From Acidobacteriota bacterium (lineage in GTDB: Bacteria > Acidobacteriota > Terriglobia > Terriglobales > Acidobacteriaceae), in NCBI GenBank assembly GCA_003225055.1, contig QIAU01000173.1, forward strand, positions 1 to 34,378: a stretch of DNA of 34,378 nucleotides, read 5' to 3'. Positions 15,953-23,816 of the stretch are shown here, piece by piece. The position numbers and the translations under genes are program-made. A model generated the notes under the pieces. The model saw only the letters and a list, made by a program, of their open reading frames with translations. It made no database searches and had not been told where the DNA came from. Numbering within the stretch: the stretch's first letter is position 1; each line of letters begins with the position of its first letter.

Positions 15953-17161
15953 TCAGCCCTGAGTGTTTCCGTGCAGCTTACGCAAACGCCGTGCCGCTTC
16001 GTCGAGCGTCTGATCGCGCTTGCAGAAGGCAAAGCGGACTTGCTGGGCGCCATCGCGTGGATCACCGTAAAAACTGGAGCCCGGCACCGCCGCTACACCG
16101 ATTTCCTTCACCAGGTATTGGGTGAAGGCGACGTCATCGGGAAAACCGAATGCGCTGATATCTGTCATGACATAGTAGGCTCCTCGTGGCCGGAAGCAGC
16201 GAAAGCCAGCCTCGACTAGAGCCGGCATCAGGTGGTCGCGACGGGTGCGGTAATTTTCGGCCAGTCGTTGGTAATAGATCGCGGGCAGATCGAGCGCCAC
16301 CGCCCCTGCTTCTTGCAAGGGAGCGGGCGCTCCTACGGTCAGAAAATCGTGAACCTTGCGGATTGCGTTAGTAATGGATGGGGGAGCGACCGCCCACCCC
16401 ACGCGCCATCCGGTGACGCTGTAACTTTTAGAAAGCCCATTAATCGTGACTGTCCGGTCGCGCATGCCGTCCAGGCGAGCGATCGAAACATGCTGAGCAT
16501 CTTCATACAGAATGTGCTCGTAAATTTCATCAGTGATCGCCAGCACATTGAACTCGACGCACAAGTTGCGAATGAGTTCGAGTTCCGCCCGGCTGAAAAC
16601 CTTACCAGTCGGATTGTTAGGCGTGTTCAGGATGATGGCCTTGGTGTTGTTGTGGAAAGCCGCGCGCAACTCTTGTTCCGCAAAGGTCCATTCGCCGTCT
16701 TTCGACGTCGGCGGGCGCAACTTTACAAATCGCGGCTTGGCTCCGCATAAGACGGAGTCCGGTCCGTAATTCTCATAAAACGGTTCGAAGATGACAACCT
16801 CGTCGCCGGCGTTCGAAACCGCCAGGAGAGTGGAAATCATGGCCTCCGTCGAGCCGCAACATACGGTTACTTCCTTTTCCGGATCGACCGAAATTCCTTG
16901 CCACTCCTGCATCTTGCGGGCAATCGCCTGCCGCAGGTTCTTGGCGCCCCAGGTAATGGCGTATTGATTGATATCGGCTGCAACCGCCTCCTGCGCGGCC
17001 TGCTTGATCTCGGCGGGAGCAGGGAAGTCGGGAAAACCCTGCGCCAGGTTGATCGCGCCATAGAGCATTGCCTGGCGCGTCATCTCGCGAATGACGGACT
17101 CGGTGAAGTGCTCAACTTTTCCGCTGAGAAAATGCCTTTGCTGGGCTGCGACGTCGGCCAT
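15953..17161 (-). CDS. Class I/II PLP-dependent aminotransferase
   Basis: A 402-residue fold-type I aminotransferase of the aspartate/methionine/kynurenine aminotransferase group. Visible landmarks: INLAQGFPDFPAP near residue 38, QYAITWGAKNLRQAI, the cofactor pocket CCGSTEAM, LNTPNNPTGKVFS (Asn183), TDEIYEHILY (Asp211), and the PLP lysine in LSKSYSVTGWRVGW (Lys245). The C-terminal Arg region is VRFAFCKRD. GFPDF and the general length fit methionine/glutamine aminotransferases of the YbdL/KAT type; the exact substrate is not determined. It is downstream of pheT on the same strand across a 206-base gap, so it may be at the tail of that operon, but direct AT-rich repeats flank it. Confidence 0.93.
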   Translation of the reverse strand: MADVAAQQRHFLSGKVEHFTESVIREMTRQAMLYGAINLAQGFPDFPAPAEIKQAAQEAVAADINQYAITWGAKNLRQAIARKMQEWQGISVDPEKEVTVCCGSTEAMISTLLAVSNAGDEVVIFEPFYENYGPDSVLCGAKPRFVKLRPPTSKDGEWTFAEQELRAAFHNNTKAIILNTPNNPTGKVFSRAELELIRNLCVEFNVLAITDEIYEHILYEDAQHVSIARLDGMRDRTVTINGLSKSYSVTGWRVGWAVAPPSITNAIRKVHDFLTVGAPAPLQEAGAVALDLPAIYYQRLAENYRTRRDHLMPALVEAGFRCFRPRGAYYVMTDISAFGFPDDVAFTQYLVKEIGVAAVPGSSFYGDPRDGAQQVRFAFCKRDQTLDEAARRLRKLHGNTQG

Positions 17162-17194
17162 GGTTGGTCAGACTAGCACAGGAGACTGCTGATT

Positions 17195-17226
17195 GTTTGA
17201 TTTTTGATTGTCGATTTAAGACCTGC
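17195..17226 (+). repeat. AT-rich dispersed repeat, copy 2
   Basis: GTTTGATTTTTGATTG... ending in ACCTGC is the partner of 15575-15605. It lies just upstream of the aminotransferase start codon, within the gap to pheT. Confidence 0.6.
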
Positions 17227-17367
17227 ACGCACACGTTTGGGTACAGGGTGATTCACTTCGAGAAGAGGGAGCGACAGACCTTAGTGTCAGCCGCGCAGCG
17301 GGGTCATGGGAAAGCTTGGCACGGAAAGGTAAAAGTGTTCCCCAGTCCCCGCAGGGACGGCACCTGC

Positions 17368-19404
17368 TCAGTCCCGCAGGGTCCCGCCGATTCCTTCCAA
17401 TGCCCGGATGATCTCTGCCGACCAGCGCGCGACTTCATCTTCGCGCAGCGTGCGCTCGCCGGATTGCAAGGTCGCGCGCAGCAGCACGGAATATTTGCCC
17501 GCCGGGATGGCTCCGCCGCGGAAAAGGTCAACCGGCACAAGACTCCGCAACTCTTGGATGTCGAGCGCGGCTATGGCGGCTTGGATCTTGTCGAACCCGA
17601 CCGTATCTGCGAACACCAATGAGAAATCGCGCTCCACGGCTGGATAGCGGGGCAGCGCCTGGTATTTCGCCTCGCGCAGTTCGTGGTTGTACAGACGATC
17701 CAGGTACAACTCTCCTAAGAACACAGATTGACGGAGCTTGCGATCGGCCGCCACGTCGGGATGAATCTGCCCGAACTGAGCCACCGTCACATCATCCAGG
17801 ACCGCGCGCGCAGAGCGTCCCGGATGGAAGCACTCGGCCGTGTGCGCGTCGAAATAGACCGACTCGTGCTCGAAACCTCGCAGCAGAGTCTCGATATCGC
17901 CTTTGAGATCAAAGAACGAGTACGGCCGCGCCGGCTGATTGACGCTGGGCACAACCGCACTGCCCGTCGCGCCCAGCGAAATCTGCTTCCTCTCCAGCGG
18001 CGACGTGCCAATGTATTGGTAAACCTTGCCGCTCTCGAACAAGCGCACGTTGGCAATGCCGCGATTCAGGTTATAAGCCAGCATGTTCAACATGCCCGGA
18101 AGCATCGAGGTACGCATAACCGACGCCTCTTCGCTCAGTGGGTTGGCTACCTCGATCGTCGCTGCCGACGAGAATTTCCTGGCATCCTGGTGCGAGATAA
18201 AGGTCAGCGAGACCGCCTCGTTGTATCCCAGGCCGAGAAGGAAAGAGCGCAGCCTGCCGTCCCTCTTAGCATCGGGGAGCTCGATGACCGAACCCGAATA
18301 GGAAGGCAGGGTATTGGGGAATTGATCATACCCATGGAGCCGCGCGATCTCTTCAATCAGATCGATCTCGCGCTCCACATCCAACCGCCACGAGGGAATT
18401 TGAACGGTGAACTCGGATGCGTCCATCTTTTCCGGGGTGATGTCGAACCCGAGCCGCTTGAGAATGCGAACAACATCATCCGCCGTCAGGCGGCAGCCCA
18501 GGATGCGATGCACTTCGGACATGTGCAGGGCGACTGGCGCCTGGTCAATCCGACGCGCCATGTGATCGATGATATCGCCTGCAACTTGACCGCCTCCGGC
18601 TTGTAGGATCAATTCGGCAACGCGATCACAGGAGAGAGTGGTCGATTCGAAATCGGCACCGCGCTCGAAACGATGAGAAGCGTCCGTGTGCAGACCGTGT
18701 CGTTTGGACGTCTTGCGGATGGTCACAGGATCCCACCAGGCGGACTCGATGAGAACATTGCGGGTTTTGTCAGTAATCATCGTGTCGTAGCCGCCCATGA
18801 CGCCGGCAAGGGCGACTGGCTTGCCGGCATCGGCCACGACCAGATCTTCCGTGTTCAGCTTGCGCTCTATACCGTCCAGTGTTTTGAGCGTTTCGCCTTC
18901 GGCGGCGCGGCGCACCACGATTTTTCCCCCTGCGAGCCGATCGAGATCGAAAGCGTGCGTGGGTTTGCCCATCTCCCAAAGCGCGTAGTTGGTGGCGTCG
19001 ACAGCAAGATTGATCGGACGTTGGTCGAGCAGGGCCAGCCGTTGCGCGATCCGAGGAGGTGAAGGCCCAATTTTTATTCCGCGGACAATTCGAGCGGTAA
19101 AGCGTGCGCAACCCTCCGGATCCTGAATCGCGATGGGAAAACTTGCGGCTTGAGTAGCCTTTGGGAGCTTGGGCACGATGGGTCTCAGCGGTAAATCGTA
19201 GATCGCCGCGGCCTCCCGCGCCACGCCGTAGTGGTTCATCTGGTCCGGTCTGTTGGTGGTGATTTCCGCTGCGAAAACCGTGGACTCACCTTCGCCCGTG
19301 ATCCCTTCCACACCAATGCCCACGGAAGTGAGGTCCTCCGCAAGGCGACGGTTATCGACCTTCAGGTCAATGAAATCACGCACCCAGTTGGCGGAAATTT
19401 TCAT
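17368..19404 (-). CDS. pheT: Phenylalanine--tRNA ligase beta subunit, short form without the EMAP/OB domain
   Basis: A 678-residue PheT; most bacterial PheT proteins have about 800. It begins normally (KISANWVRDFIDL, then VGIGVEGITGEGE) but jumps at about residue 46 to ITTNRPDQMNHYGVAREAAA, the segment that usually follows the tRNA-binding EMAP/OB domain (about residues 40-150 in E. coli). The B3/B4 editing-type domain follows (IQDPEGCARFTARIV, THAFDLDRLAGG), then B5 (LGCRLTADDVVRILKRLGF), the catalytic-like core (EIARLHGYDQFPNTLP, SFFDLKGDIETLL) and the ferredoxin-like anticodon-binding domain (LPRYPAVERDFSLVF). With PheS it makes Phe-tRNA(Phe). It is the last gene of infC-rpmI-rplT-pheS-pheT, 112 bases after pheS, the gap being filled by structured repeats. 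Confidence 0.95.
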   Translation of the reverse strand: MKISANWVRDFIDLKVDNRRLAEDLTSVGIGVEGITGEGESTVFAAEITTNRPDQMNHYGVAREAAAIYDLPLRPIVPKLPKATQAASFPIAIQDPEGCARFTARIVRGIKIGPSPPRIAQRLALLDQRPINLAVDATNYALWEMGKPTHAFDLDRLAGGKIVVRRAAEGETLKTLDGIERKLNTEDLVVADAGKPVALAGVMGGYDTMITDKTRNVLIESAWWDPVTIRKTSKRHGLHTDASHRFERGADFESTTLSCDRVAELILQAGGGQVAGDIIDHMARRIDQAPVALHMSEVHRILGCRLTADDVVRILKRLGFDITPEKMDASEFTVQIPSWRLDVEREIDLIEEIARLHGYDQFPNTLPSYSGSVIELPDAKRDGRLRSFLLGLGYNEAVSLTFISHQDARKFSSAATIEVANPLSEEASVMRTSMLPGMLNMLAYNLNRGIANVRLFESGKVYQYIGTSPLERKQISLGATGSAVVPSVNQPARPYSFFDLKGDIETLLRGFEHESVYFDAHTAECFHPGRSARAVLDDVTVAQFGQIHPDVAADRKLRQSVFLGELYLDRLYNHELREAKYQALPRYPAVERDFSLVFADTVGFDKIQAAIAALDIQELRSLVPVDLFRGGAIPAGKYSVLLRATLQSGERTLREDEVARWSAEIIRALEGIGGTLRD

Positions 19405-19424
19405 TATTGCTTCTTAGCTGTAAC

Positions 19425-19510
19425 GCCGGCATCTTGCCGGCTGTCCGGAGGGCATCCTGGCCTCCGCAGGGTGGGCGAGACGCCCACGCGACAGCCGCCG
19501 GGACGGCGGC
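19425..19510. repeat. Cluster of four GC-rich hairpins between pheS and pheT
   Basis: Four stem-loops follow each other: GCCGGC-ATCTT-GCCGGC (19425-19441), an imperfect GGAGG/CCTCC stem (19447-19465), GTGGGCG-AGA-CGCCCAC (19471-19487) and GCCGCCG-GGA-CGGCGGC (19494-19510). The pattern resembles the dispersed GC-rich palindromic elements seen in several soil phyla, and a similar element lies at 21215-21282. In the mRNA they fill the pheS-pheT gap and would form a compact structure. Confidence 0.75.
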
Positions 19511-19516
19511 GCTACA

Positions 19517-20641
19517 TCACACGAACTGCTCCAGGAATCTCACGTCGCCCTGGAAAAATAACTGCAGGTCATCCACGCCGTACTTCAACAGCGCGATGCG
19601 GTCGGCACCCATGCCAAAGGCGAAGCCGCTGACCCTCTTCGGGTCGTAACCATTGTCCTTTACGAACTCGAAAACATTGGGATCGACCATGCCGCAGCCC
19701 AGGATCTCGATCCAGCCCGTTTGCTTGCAGGGACGGCAGGGCTCCGTTCCGCGCCTTCCACTGCCGCCACAGATGAAGCAGCTCACCAGCATTTCCGCGC
19801 TGGGCTCGGTGAACGGGAAGAAGGACGGCCGAAAAGCCGTCTTGACGCTCGACCCAAACATCGCCTTCATGGCGTGATCCAGTGTCCCCTTCAGATCGCC
19901 GAGAGTGATATTCGTATCCACGGCCAGTCCTTCGATCTGGTGAAACATCGGCGAGTGGCTGGCATCCGGTGGATCGTTGCGGTACACCTTCCCGGGAATC
20001 ACGATTCGGATGGGTGGCTTCAGCCTCTCCATAGTTCGAATCTGCACGGGCGAAGTGTGCGTACGCAGAAGCAACCGCTCCCGCAGCGGTTTCGATTCCT
20101 GTCCCGAGATGAACAGCGTGTCCTGCGTATCGCGCGCGGGATGGTTGGGCGGGAAGTTCAGAGACTCGAAGTTGTAGTAGTCGGTCTCGACTTCCGGTCC
20201 TTCCTCAACCGAGTAACCCAGATTGCGGAAGATCGCCACCATCTCGTTGGAAGTTTTAATTACCGGGTGCTCCGCGCCGAGCGGGCGGCGGATGCCCGGA
20301 AGAGTGATGTCGAGCGCCTCAGCCGTTAGACGTGCGGCAGAGGCGCCGCCTTTTAGCCATTCCGGCGTCTGCTCGACGACTTCCTCGACTTGCTTCTTGA
20401 GTTGGTTGACGCGCTGCCCGACGTCGCGTTTGGCATCCTCAGGCGCAGCTTTCAACCACAGGACGTTGACTTGGGTCAAGACGCCGTTCTTGCGAGCCAT
20501 CCACCGGTCGCGGAAGGTTTTCCAATCGGACTCGCTGGAAACGTCTTTTGACTCTTGCTGGAGAGCAGACAGCAACTCCTGGACGGCCTTGTCCAGAGCC
20601 GGCGCCGAATAATCCTTCAATTTAGGAACCGTATATGCCAT
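19517..20641 (-). CDS. pheS: Phenylalanine--tRNA ligase alpha subunit
   Basis: A 374-residue PheS from the ATG at 20641 (MAYTVPKLKDYS); an upstream in-frame start at 20731 would add 30 residues without family similarity. The N-terminal coiled-coil region (KNGVLTQVNVLWL) precedes the class II core: HPVIKTSNEMVAIF, LNFPPNHPARDTQDTLFI (motif 2 region PARD), LLRTHTSPVQIRTM, MFHQIEGLAVD, FRPSFFPFTEPSAEM and the C-terminal motif 3 AFGMGADRIALLKYG. Between EPSAEM and GCGMVDPNVF lies a zinc-ribbon-like insertion, CFICGGSGRR...CRPCKQTGW, also known from Bacillus-type PheS. It catalyses Phe-tRNA synthesis with PheT. It follows rplT by about 130 bases in the classic translation operon. Confidence 0.96.
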   Translation of the reverse strand: MAYTVPKLKDYSAPALDKAVQELLSALQQESKDVSSESDWKTFRDRWMARKNGVLTQVNVLWLKAAPEDAKRDVGQRVNQLKKQVEEVVEQTPEWLKGGASAARLTAEALDITLPGIRRPLGAEHPVIKTSNEMVAIFRNLGYSVEEGPEVETDYYNFESLNFPPNHPARDTQDTLFISGQESKPLRERLLLRTHTSPVQIRTMERLKPPIRIVIPGKVYRNDPPDASHSPMFHQIEGLAVDTNITLGDLKGTLDHAMKAMFGSSVKTAFRPSFFPFTEPSAEMLVSCFICGGSGRRGTEPCRPCKQTGWIEILGCGMVDPNVFEFVKDNGYDPKRVSGFAFGMGADRIALLKYGVDDLQLFFQGDVRFLEQFV

Positions 20642-20770
20642 TTTCCACTCGAGTCTACACGCTGGGACAGCCGAGGGCGGCTGACCCGACGTGGACATTG
20701 GCAAACCAAGATGGCCACCCGCACCGCTCAAGGGCTGAGTACTGAATGCTAATCGCTGAAGGCTGGTTAA

Positions 20771-21136
20771 TTACGCGGCCCCGCCGAGAGCGCCTCTCGC
20801 CTGCTCGGCGAGGCTCTTAAAGGCGATGGGATCGTTCACCGCCAGGTCGGCCAGGATCTTGCGGTCCAGTTCGACTCCGTTCTTCTTCAGCCCATGAATG
20901 AACTGGCTATAGCTCATCCCGTTGAGCTTGGCGGCGGCGCCTATGCGCACGATCCACAGCGAGCGGTACTGACGCTTTTTCTGGCGACGTCCCACGTAGG
21001 CAAACTTCAGCCCGCGCTCGACCGCCTCCTTGGCAGACCGGTACAGTTTGGATTTTGTAAGGAAATATCCGCTGGCGCGATCCAGTATCTTTTTGCGCTT
21101 GGCGCGCCGCTTGGTTCCACGTTTGACACGAGGCAT
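20771..21136 (-). CDS. rplT: 50S ribosomal protein L20
   Basis: A 121-residue L20. It begins [20 protein letters not shown] and contains [59 protein letters not shown] and [15 protein letters not shown], all family landmarks. It binds 23S rRNA early in large-subunit assembly. In E. coli and Bacillus the operon is autoregulated by L20 or by its leader; here the 147-base rpmI-rplT gap with a large inverted repeat could take part, but no L20-binding mimic is obvious. Confidence 0.98.
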   Translation of the reverse strand: MPRVKRGTKRRAKRKKILDRASGYFLTKSKLYRSAKEAVERGLKFAYVGRRQKKRQYRSLWIVRIGAAAKLNGMSYSQFIHGLKKNGVELDRKILADLAVNDPIAFKSLAEQARGALGGAA

Positions 21137-21214
21137 GATCTGCTCCTTTTCATTTTCAAATTACTGGCGGCTGGAGGCAGGAGACCGAAGTCTGTAAACC
21201 TCTTCACGCGCCTT

Positions 21215-21282
21215 GGTGGAGATACGGCTTGCTGCGTCTGCTTGCCGCGTCCTTGAAGCGACGGGCGAGTCCCGTCTCCACC
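21215..21282. repeat. Inverted repeat element in the rpmI-rplT gap
   Basis: The outer arms GGTGGAGATACGG (21215-21227) and CCGTCTCCACC (21272-21282) pair with one bulge. An internal hairpin ACGGG-CGAGT-CCCGT (21261-21275) overlaps the right arm and offers an alternative fold. It ends one base before the rpmI stop codon. Confidence 0.65.
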
Positions 21283-21283
21283 A

Positions 21284-21478
21284 CTAGTAGGGAATCATCC
21301 GCTTGATCTTCGGCTGATCCGCGGGGTCCACCAGCACGGCAGTCCCCAACTTACGTTTTCTCTTCTTGTCCTTCGACGTCAGGATGTGGCGCAAATGCGA
21401 ATGCCCGCGCTTTACCTTGCCTTTGGCAGTTTTTTTGAAGCGCTTGGATGCGCCACTGTGTGTTTTCAACTTTGGCAT
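21284..21478 (-). CDS. rpmI: 50S ribosomal protein L35
   Basis: A 64-residue L35. I start it at the ATG at 21478 ([20 protein letters not shown]), the invariant family start; the ATG at 21490 adds four residues inside the ribosome-binding region (GGGAGGGTTT). The rest, [20 protein letters not shown] and the C-terminus KIKRMIPY, is typical. It is the second gene of the infC operon. Confidence 0.97.
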   Translation of the reverse strand: MPKLKTHSGASKRFKKTAKGKVKRGHSHLRHILTSKDKKRKRKLGTAVLVDPADQPKIKRMIPY

Positions 21479-21501
21479 AAACCCTCCCATCTCTGTCAGA
21501 T

Positions 21502-21609
21502 CGTCATTCTAAGGCCCATGCAGGTCGCGAAGAATCCTTTTGGCCCGACCTAATGGCCGCACGCACGCCGGATCCTTCGCAGCCTGACGGCCAGTTGCTG
21601 AGGATGACG
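21502..21609. repeat. Nested inverted repeat (MITE-like dispersed element) between infC and rpmI
   Basis: Terminal arms CGTCATTCT (21502-21510) and AGGATGACG (21601-21609) pair at 8 of 9 positions. Inside them GCGAAGAATCC (21527-21537) pairs with GGATCCTTCGC (21570-21580) at 10 of 11 positions. The GTCATyCT...GCGAAGgATCC make-up is that of dispersed non-coding repeats common in GC-rich soil bacteria. It fills the 155-base gap within the operon. Confidence 0.6.
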
Positions 21610-21634
21610 ACATCAATCGCAAAATGGAATAAAC

Positions 21635-22186
21635 CTACGCCTGGCTAAGCCGCGGCTGTGCCGGGGCCTTTTCGGACTTCTTCGGAGCCAGAATGGCGTG
21701 CAGCGTATTGCCTTCCTGGCGCGGCCGGAACTCGACAATCCCCTTTTCGGACACGTCTTTGATCAGCCGCTCTAGGATTTCGCGTCCCAGCCCTGTGCGC
21801 GTCATTTCCCGGCCGCGGAAGAAAATCGTCGCCTTGACCTTGTCCCCCTCATCCAGGAAGCGCAATACGTGATTTTTCTTGGTCTGGTAGTCGTGGTCGT
21901 CCACGTTGATGCGGAACTTTACTTCCTTAACCGTGATCGTCTTCTGATGCTTCTTGGCTTCGCGCTCTTTTTTCTCCTGCTGGTAGAGATATTTCCCGTA
22001 ATCCATGATGCGGCACACCGGGGGATTTGCAGTGGGTGAAATCTCAACCAAGTCTAGGTTTCGTTCGCGGGCCATCTTGAGCGCTTCAAACGGCGGCAGG
22101 ATACCGATCTGCTTGCCTTCATCATCAATCACCCGGATCTCGCGTGCCCGGATGCGCTCGTTAGTGCGGATAAAACGCTTGTCGAT
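21635..22186 (-). CDS. infC: Translation initiation factor IF-3, probable AUC start codon
   Basis: The protein reads IDKRFIRTNERIRAREIRVID, MARERNLDLVEISPTANPPV, CRIMDYGKYLYQQEKK, KEVKFRINVDDHDYQTKKN and the C-terminal domain VKATIFFRGREMTRTGLG. Both IF-3 domains are complete. I place the start at an ATC codon (22184-22186). It is exactly where IF-3 homology begins, and a perfect AGGAGG (22192-22197) lies 5 bases upstream. Translating from the upstream ATG at 22225 would read through that ribosome-binding site and add 13 residues (MIPIALCKEQEDC) unlike the family. A non-AUG AUU/AUC start is the known autoregulatory device of infC: IF-3 discriminates against such starts and represses its own synthesis. 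First gene of infC-rpmI-rplT-pheS-pheT. Confidence 0.95.
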   Translation of the reverse strand: MDKRFIRTNERIRAREIRVIDDEGKQIGILPPFEALKMARERNLDLVEISPTANPPVCRIMDYGKYLYQQEKKEREAKKHQKTITVKEVKFRINVDDHDYQTKKNHVLRFLDEGDKVKATIFFRGREMTRTGLGREILERLIKDVSEKGIVEFRPRQEGNTLHAILAPKKSEKAPAQPRLSQA

Positions 22187-22228
22187 ACAGTCCTCCTGCT
22201 CTTTACACAGGGCAATCGGAATCAAAAA

Positions 22229-22234
22229 ATTATA
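22229..22234 (-). promoter_or_regulatory. Putative extended -10 promoter of the infC operon
   Basis: On the minus strand TGTTATAAT occurs, a consensus TATAAT with the TGn extension, about 42 bases before the ATC start of infC. No good -35 box is seen, which fits an extended -10 promoter. Confidence 0.5.
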
Positions 22235-22264
22235 ACATGCAACCTGAGATACAGACCGGACCGC

Positions 22265-23686
22265 CTAGCGGGCAGCGCAGCCGACCAGCGAGCCACGTGA
22301 GACCTCGAGGACGTGAGCTTCAACCCACTGATTAGCTGCGTGTTTCCCCGCGAGTCGCAGTTTCAGGTAGTTATCCGTGAGCGCTTCGGTGTACTCACCG
22401 TCCGATACATTCAGAGTGATCGCGCCGAGCGGTTTGCCAATAAATGATCGCATAAATTCCAGCTTCTTCTGTTGCGCCAGCTCGCGAAGAACTCGGTTGC
22501 GTTCGCGGGCGATCGGAACAGGTACTTGCTCGGACCTTGCCGCTGCCGGAGTCCCTGGGCGCGCTGAATACGTGAAGACGTGCAAATAGGTGAAGGGCAG
22601 GTCCCCCACCATTCGCCGCGTTTGTTCGAAATCGGAGTCAGTTTCTCCCGGAAAGCCGACCATGACATCAGCGCCGATGGCGGCTGCCGGCACGGAAGCG
22701 CGGATTTTTTCGATCTTCTCGCGGTAATGCCAAGGCCGATACTTGCGGTGCATCGCGCGCAGGATCCGATCACTGCCCGATTGCATGGGGACATGCGCGT
22801 GCTTGGCGATTCGTGGCGACTCTGCGAGCAACCGGATCAGCCGGTCACTCCAGTCCATCGGCTCAACCGAGCTGATGCGCAGCTTCTCCAGCGGCGTGCG
22901 GTCAACAATGGCCGAGACCAGGTCTTCGAATTGCATTGGTCGGGAAAAATCGCGGCCCCAGCGCCCGAGATTAATCCCCGAGATTACAATTTCGCGATAA
23001 CCCGCCGCTACTAACTGGGTCACCTCGCGAATTACTTCTTTGAGCTCCAACGAGCGACTTTGCCCGCGAACATAGGGAATGATGCAGAAGGAGCAGCGGT
23101 TGTCGCATCCGTCCTGGACTTTCAGGTTGGGACGCGTGCGCTCATTGGCGGCATCGAACACCGGTGCAGCCAGCAATTGAGTATGCGCGAAGATATCGGA
23201 AACCCAAATCCGGTTCTCAGTTGCCAGTTCCCGGTTCTCAGTTGTCAGCCTCGCGAGGGGCACAAAACTCGCGTCCTGCGACAGGTTCGTATCGCGCCAC
23301 GCCTCCAGGCCTGCCGAAAAGAGTGGGCGAGGAGAGCCGGTTTTAGCCGCTGCACAGGTTGCTACGTCGGCCACGGCCTGTTTATGCGAATTGCCGACTA
23401 CCCACTTCACGCCCGGAAGCTCCGCGATTTCCTGCGGTGCTCGCTGTGCGTAGCAGCCGGTTACCAGGATCTGGCATCCGGGGTTTTCACGATGGATGCG
23501 GCGGATAGCAGCGCGCGCGTCCCGATCGGCCGCCGCTGTCACCGTACACGTATTCAAGACCACGATGCCGGCTTCCTCAGGCCTGGCTGCCCGCTCCAGT
23601 CCGCGCTCGCTGAACTGCCGTTCCATAGCCGCGCCATCGGCCTGGGTCGCCCGGCAGCCAAAATTCTGTATATAAAAACTAGCCAC
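22265..23686 (-). CDS. mtaB: tRNA threonylcarbamoyladenosine methylthiotransferase MtaB
   Basis: A 473-residue radical-SAM methylthiotransferase. The N-terminal UPF0004 domain carries the three cluster cysteines: FGCRATQADG (Cys11), LNTCTVT (Cys47) and VTGCYAQR (Cys78). The radical-SAM CxxxCxxC is DGCDNRCSFCIIPYVRG (Cys194, 198, 201). GEILLTGxN-type text appears as EIVISGINLG, followed by HVPMQSGSDRILRAM and GADVMVGFPGETD. A C-terminal TRAM domain ends the protein. It converts t6A37 to ms2t6A37 in tRNAs. FGCRATQADG marks it as MtaB (t6A) rather than MiaB or RimO. It begins at a GTG. Residues about 147-160 contain an odd repeat (LTTENRELATENR) between the two domains, encoded by a 21-base tandem repeat. 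Confidence 0.93.
   Translation of the reverse strand: MASFYIQNFGCRATQADGAAMERQFSERGLERAARPEEAGIVVLNTCTVTAAADRDARAAIRRIHRENPGCQILVTGCYAQRAPQEIAELPGVKWVVGNSHKQAVADVATCAAAKTGSPRPLFSAGLEAWRDTNLSQDASFVPLARLTTENRELATENRIWVSDIFAHTQLLAAPVFDAANERTRPNLKVQDGCDNRCSFCIIPYVRGQSRSLELKEVIREVTQLVAAGYREIVISGINLGRWGRDFSRPMQFEDLVSAIVDRTPLEKLRISSVEPMDWSDRLIRLLAESPRIAKHAHVPMQSGSDRILRAMHRKYRPWHYREKIEKIRASVPAAAIGADVMVGFPGETDSDFEQTRRMVGDLPFTYLHVFTYSARPGTPAAARSEQVPVPIARERNRVLRELAQQKKLEFMRSFIGKPLGAITLNVSDGEYTEALTDNYLKLRLAGKHAANQWVEAHVLEVSRGSLVGCAAR
23211..23244. repeat. 21-base tandem repeat inside mtaB
   Basis: CGGTTCTCAGTTG occurs at 23211-23223 and again at 23232-23244, a period of 21 bases. The unit resembles the intergenic gttctcagttgccagt-type simple repeats found in this kind of genome. 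Because 21 is a multiple of 3 the reading frame is kept. Confidence 0.8.
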
Positions 23687-23816
23687 GCTAATATAGTAGT
23701 GGAAGAACGTCGTTTATGCGGGGTGAACTGGTTCGCAGCTCTTGGATATTGCGAGAGCTTTCGCAAGTTCGCACCTTGAGGTTCGCACCTTAAGAATCGG
23801 GCGAAAGAGGTACTCC

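Noticed and set aside
17340-17400. GTCCC/GGGAC repeats near the pheT end considered as a terminator
   Set aside because: The short stems overlap the pheT coding end and have no U-tract; not convincing.
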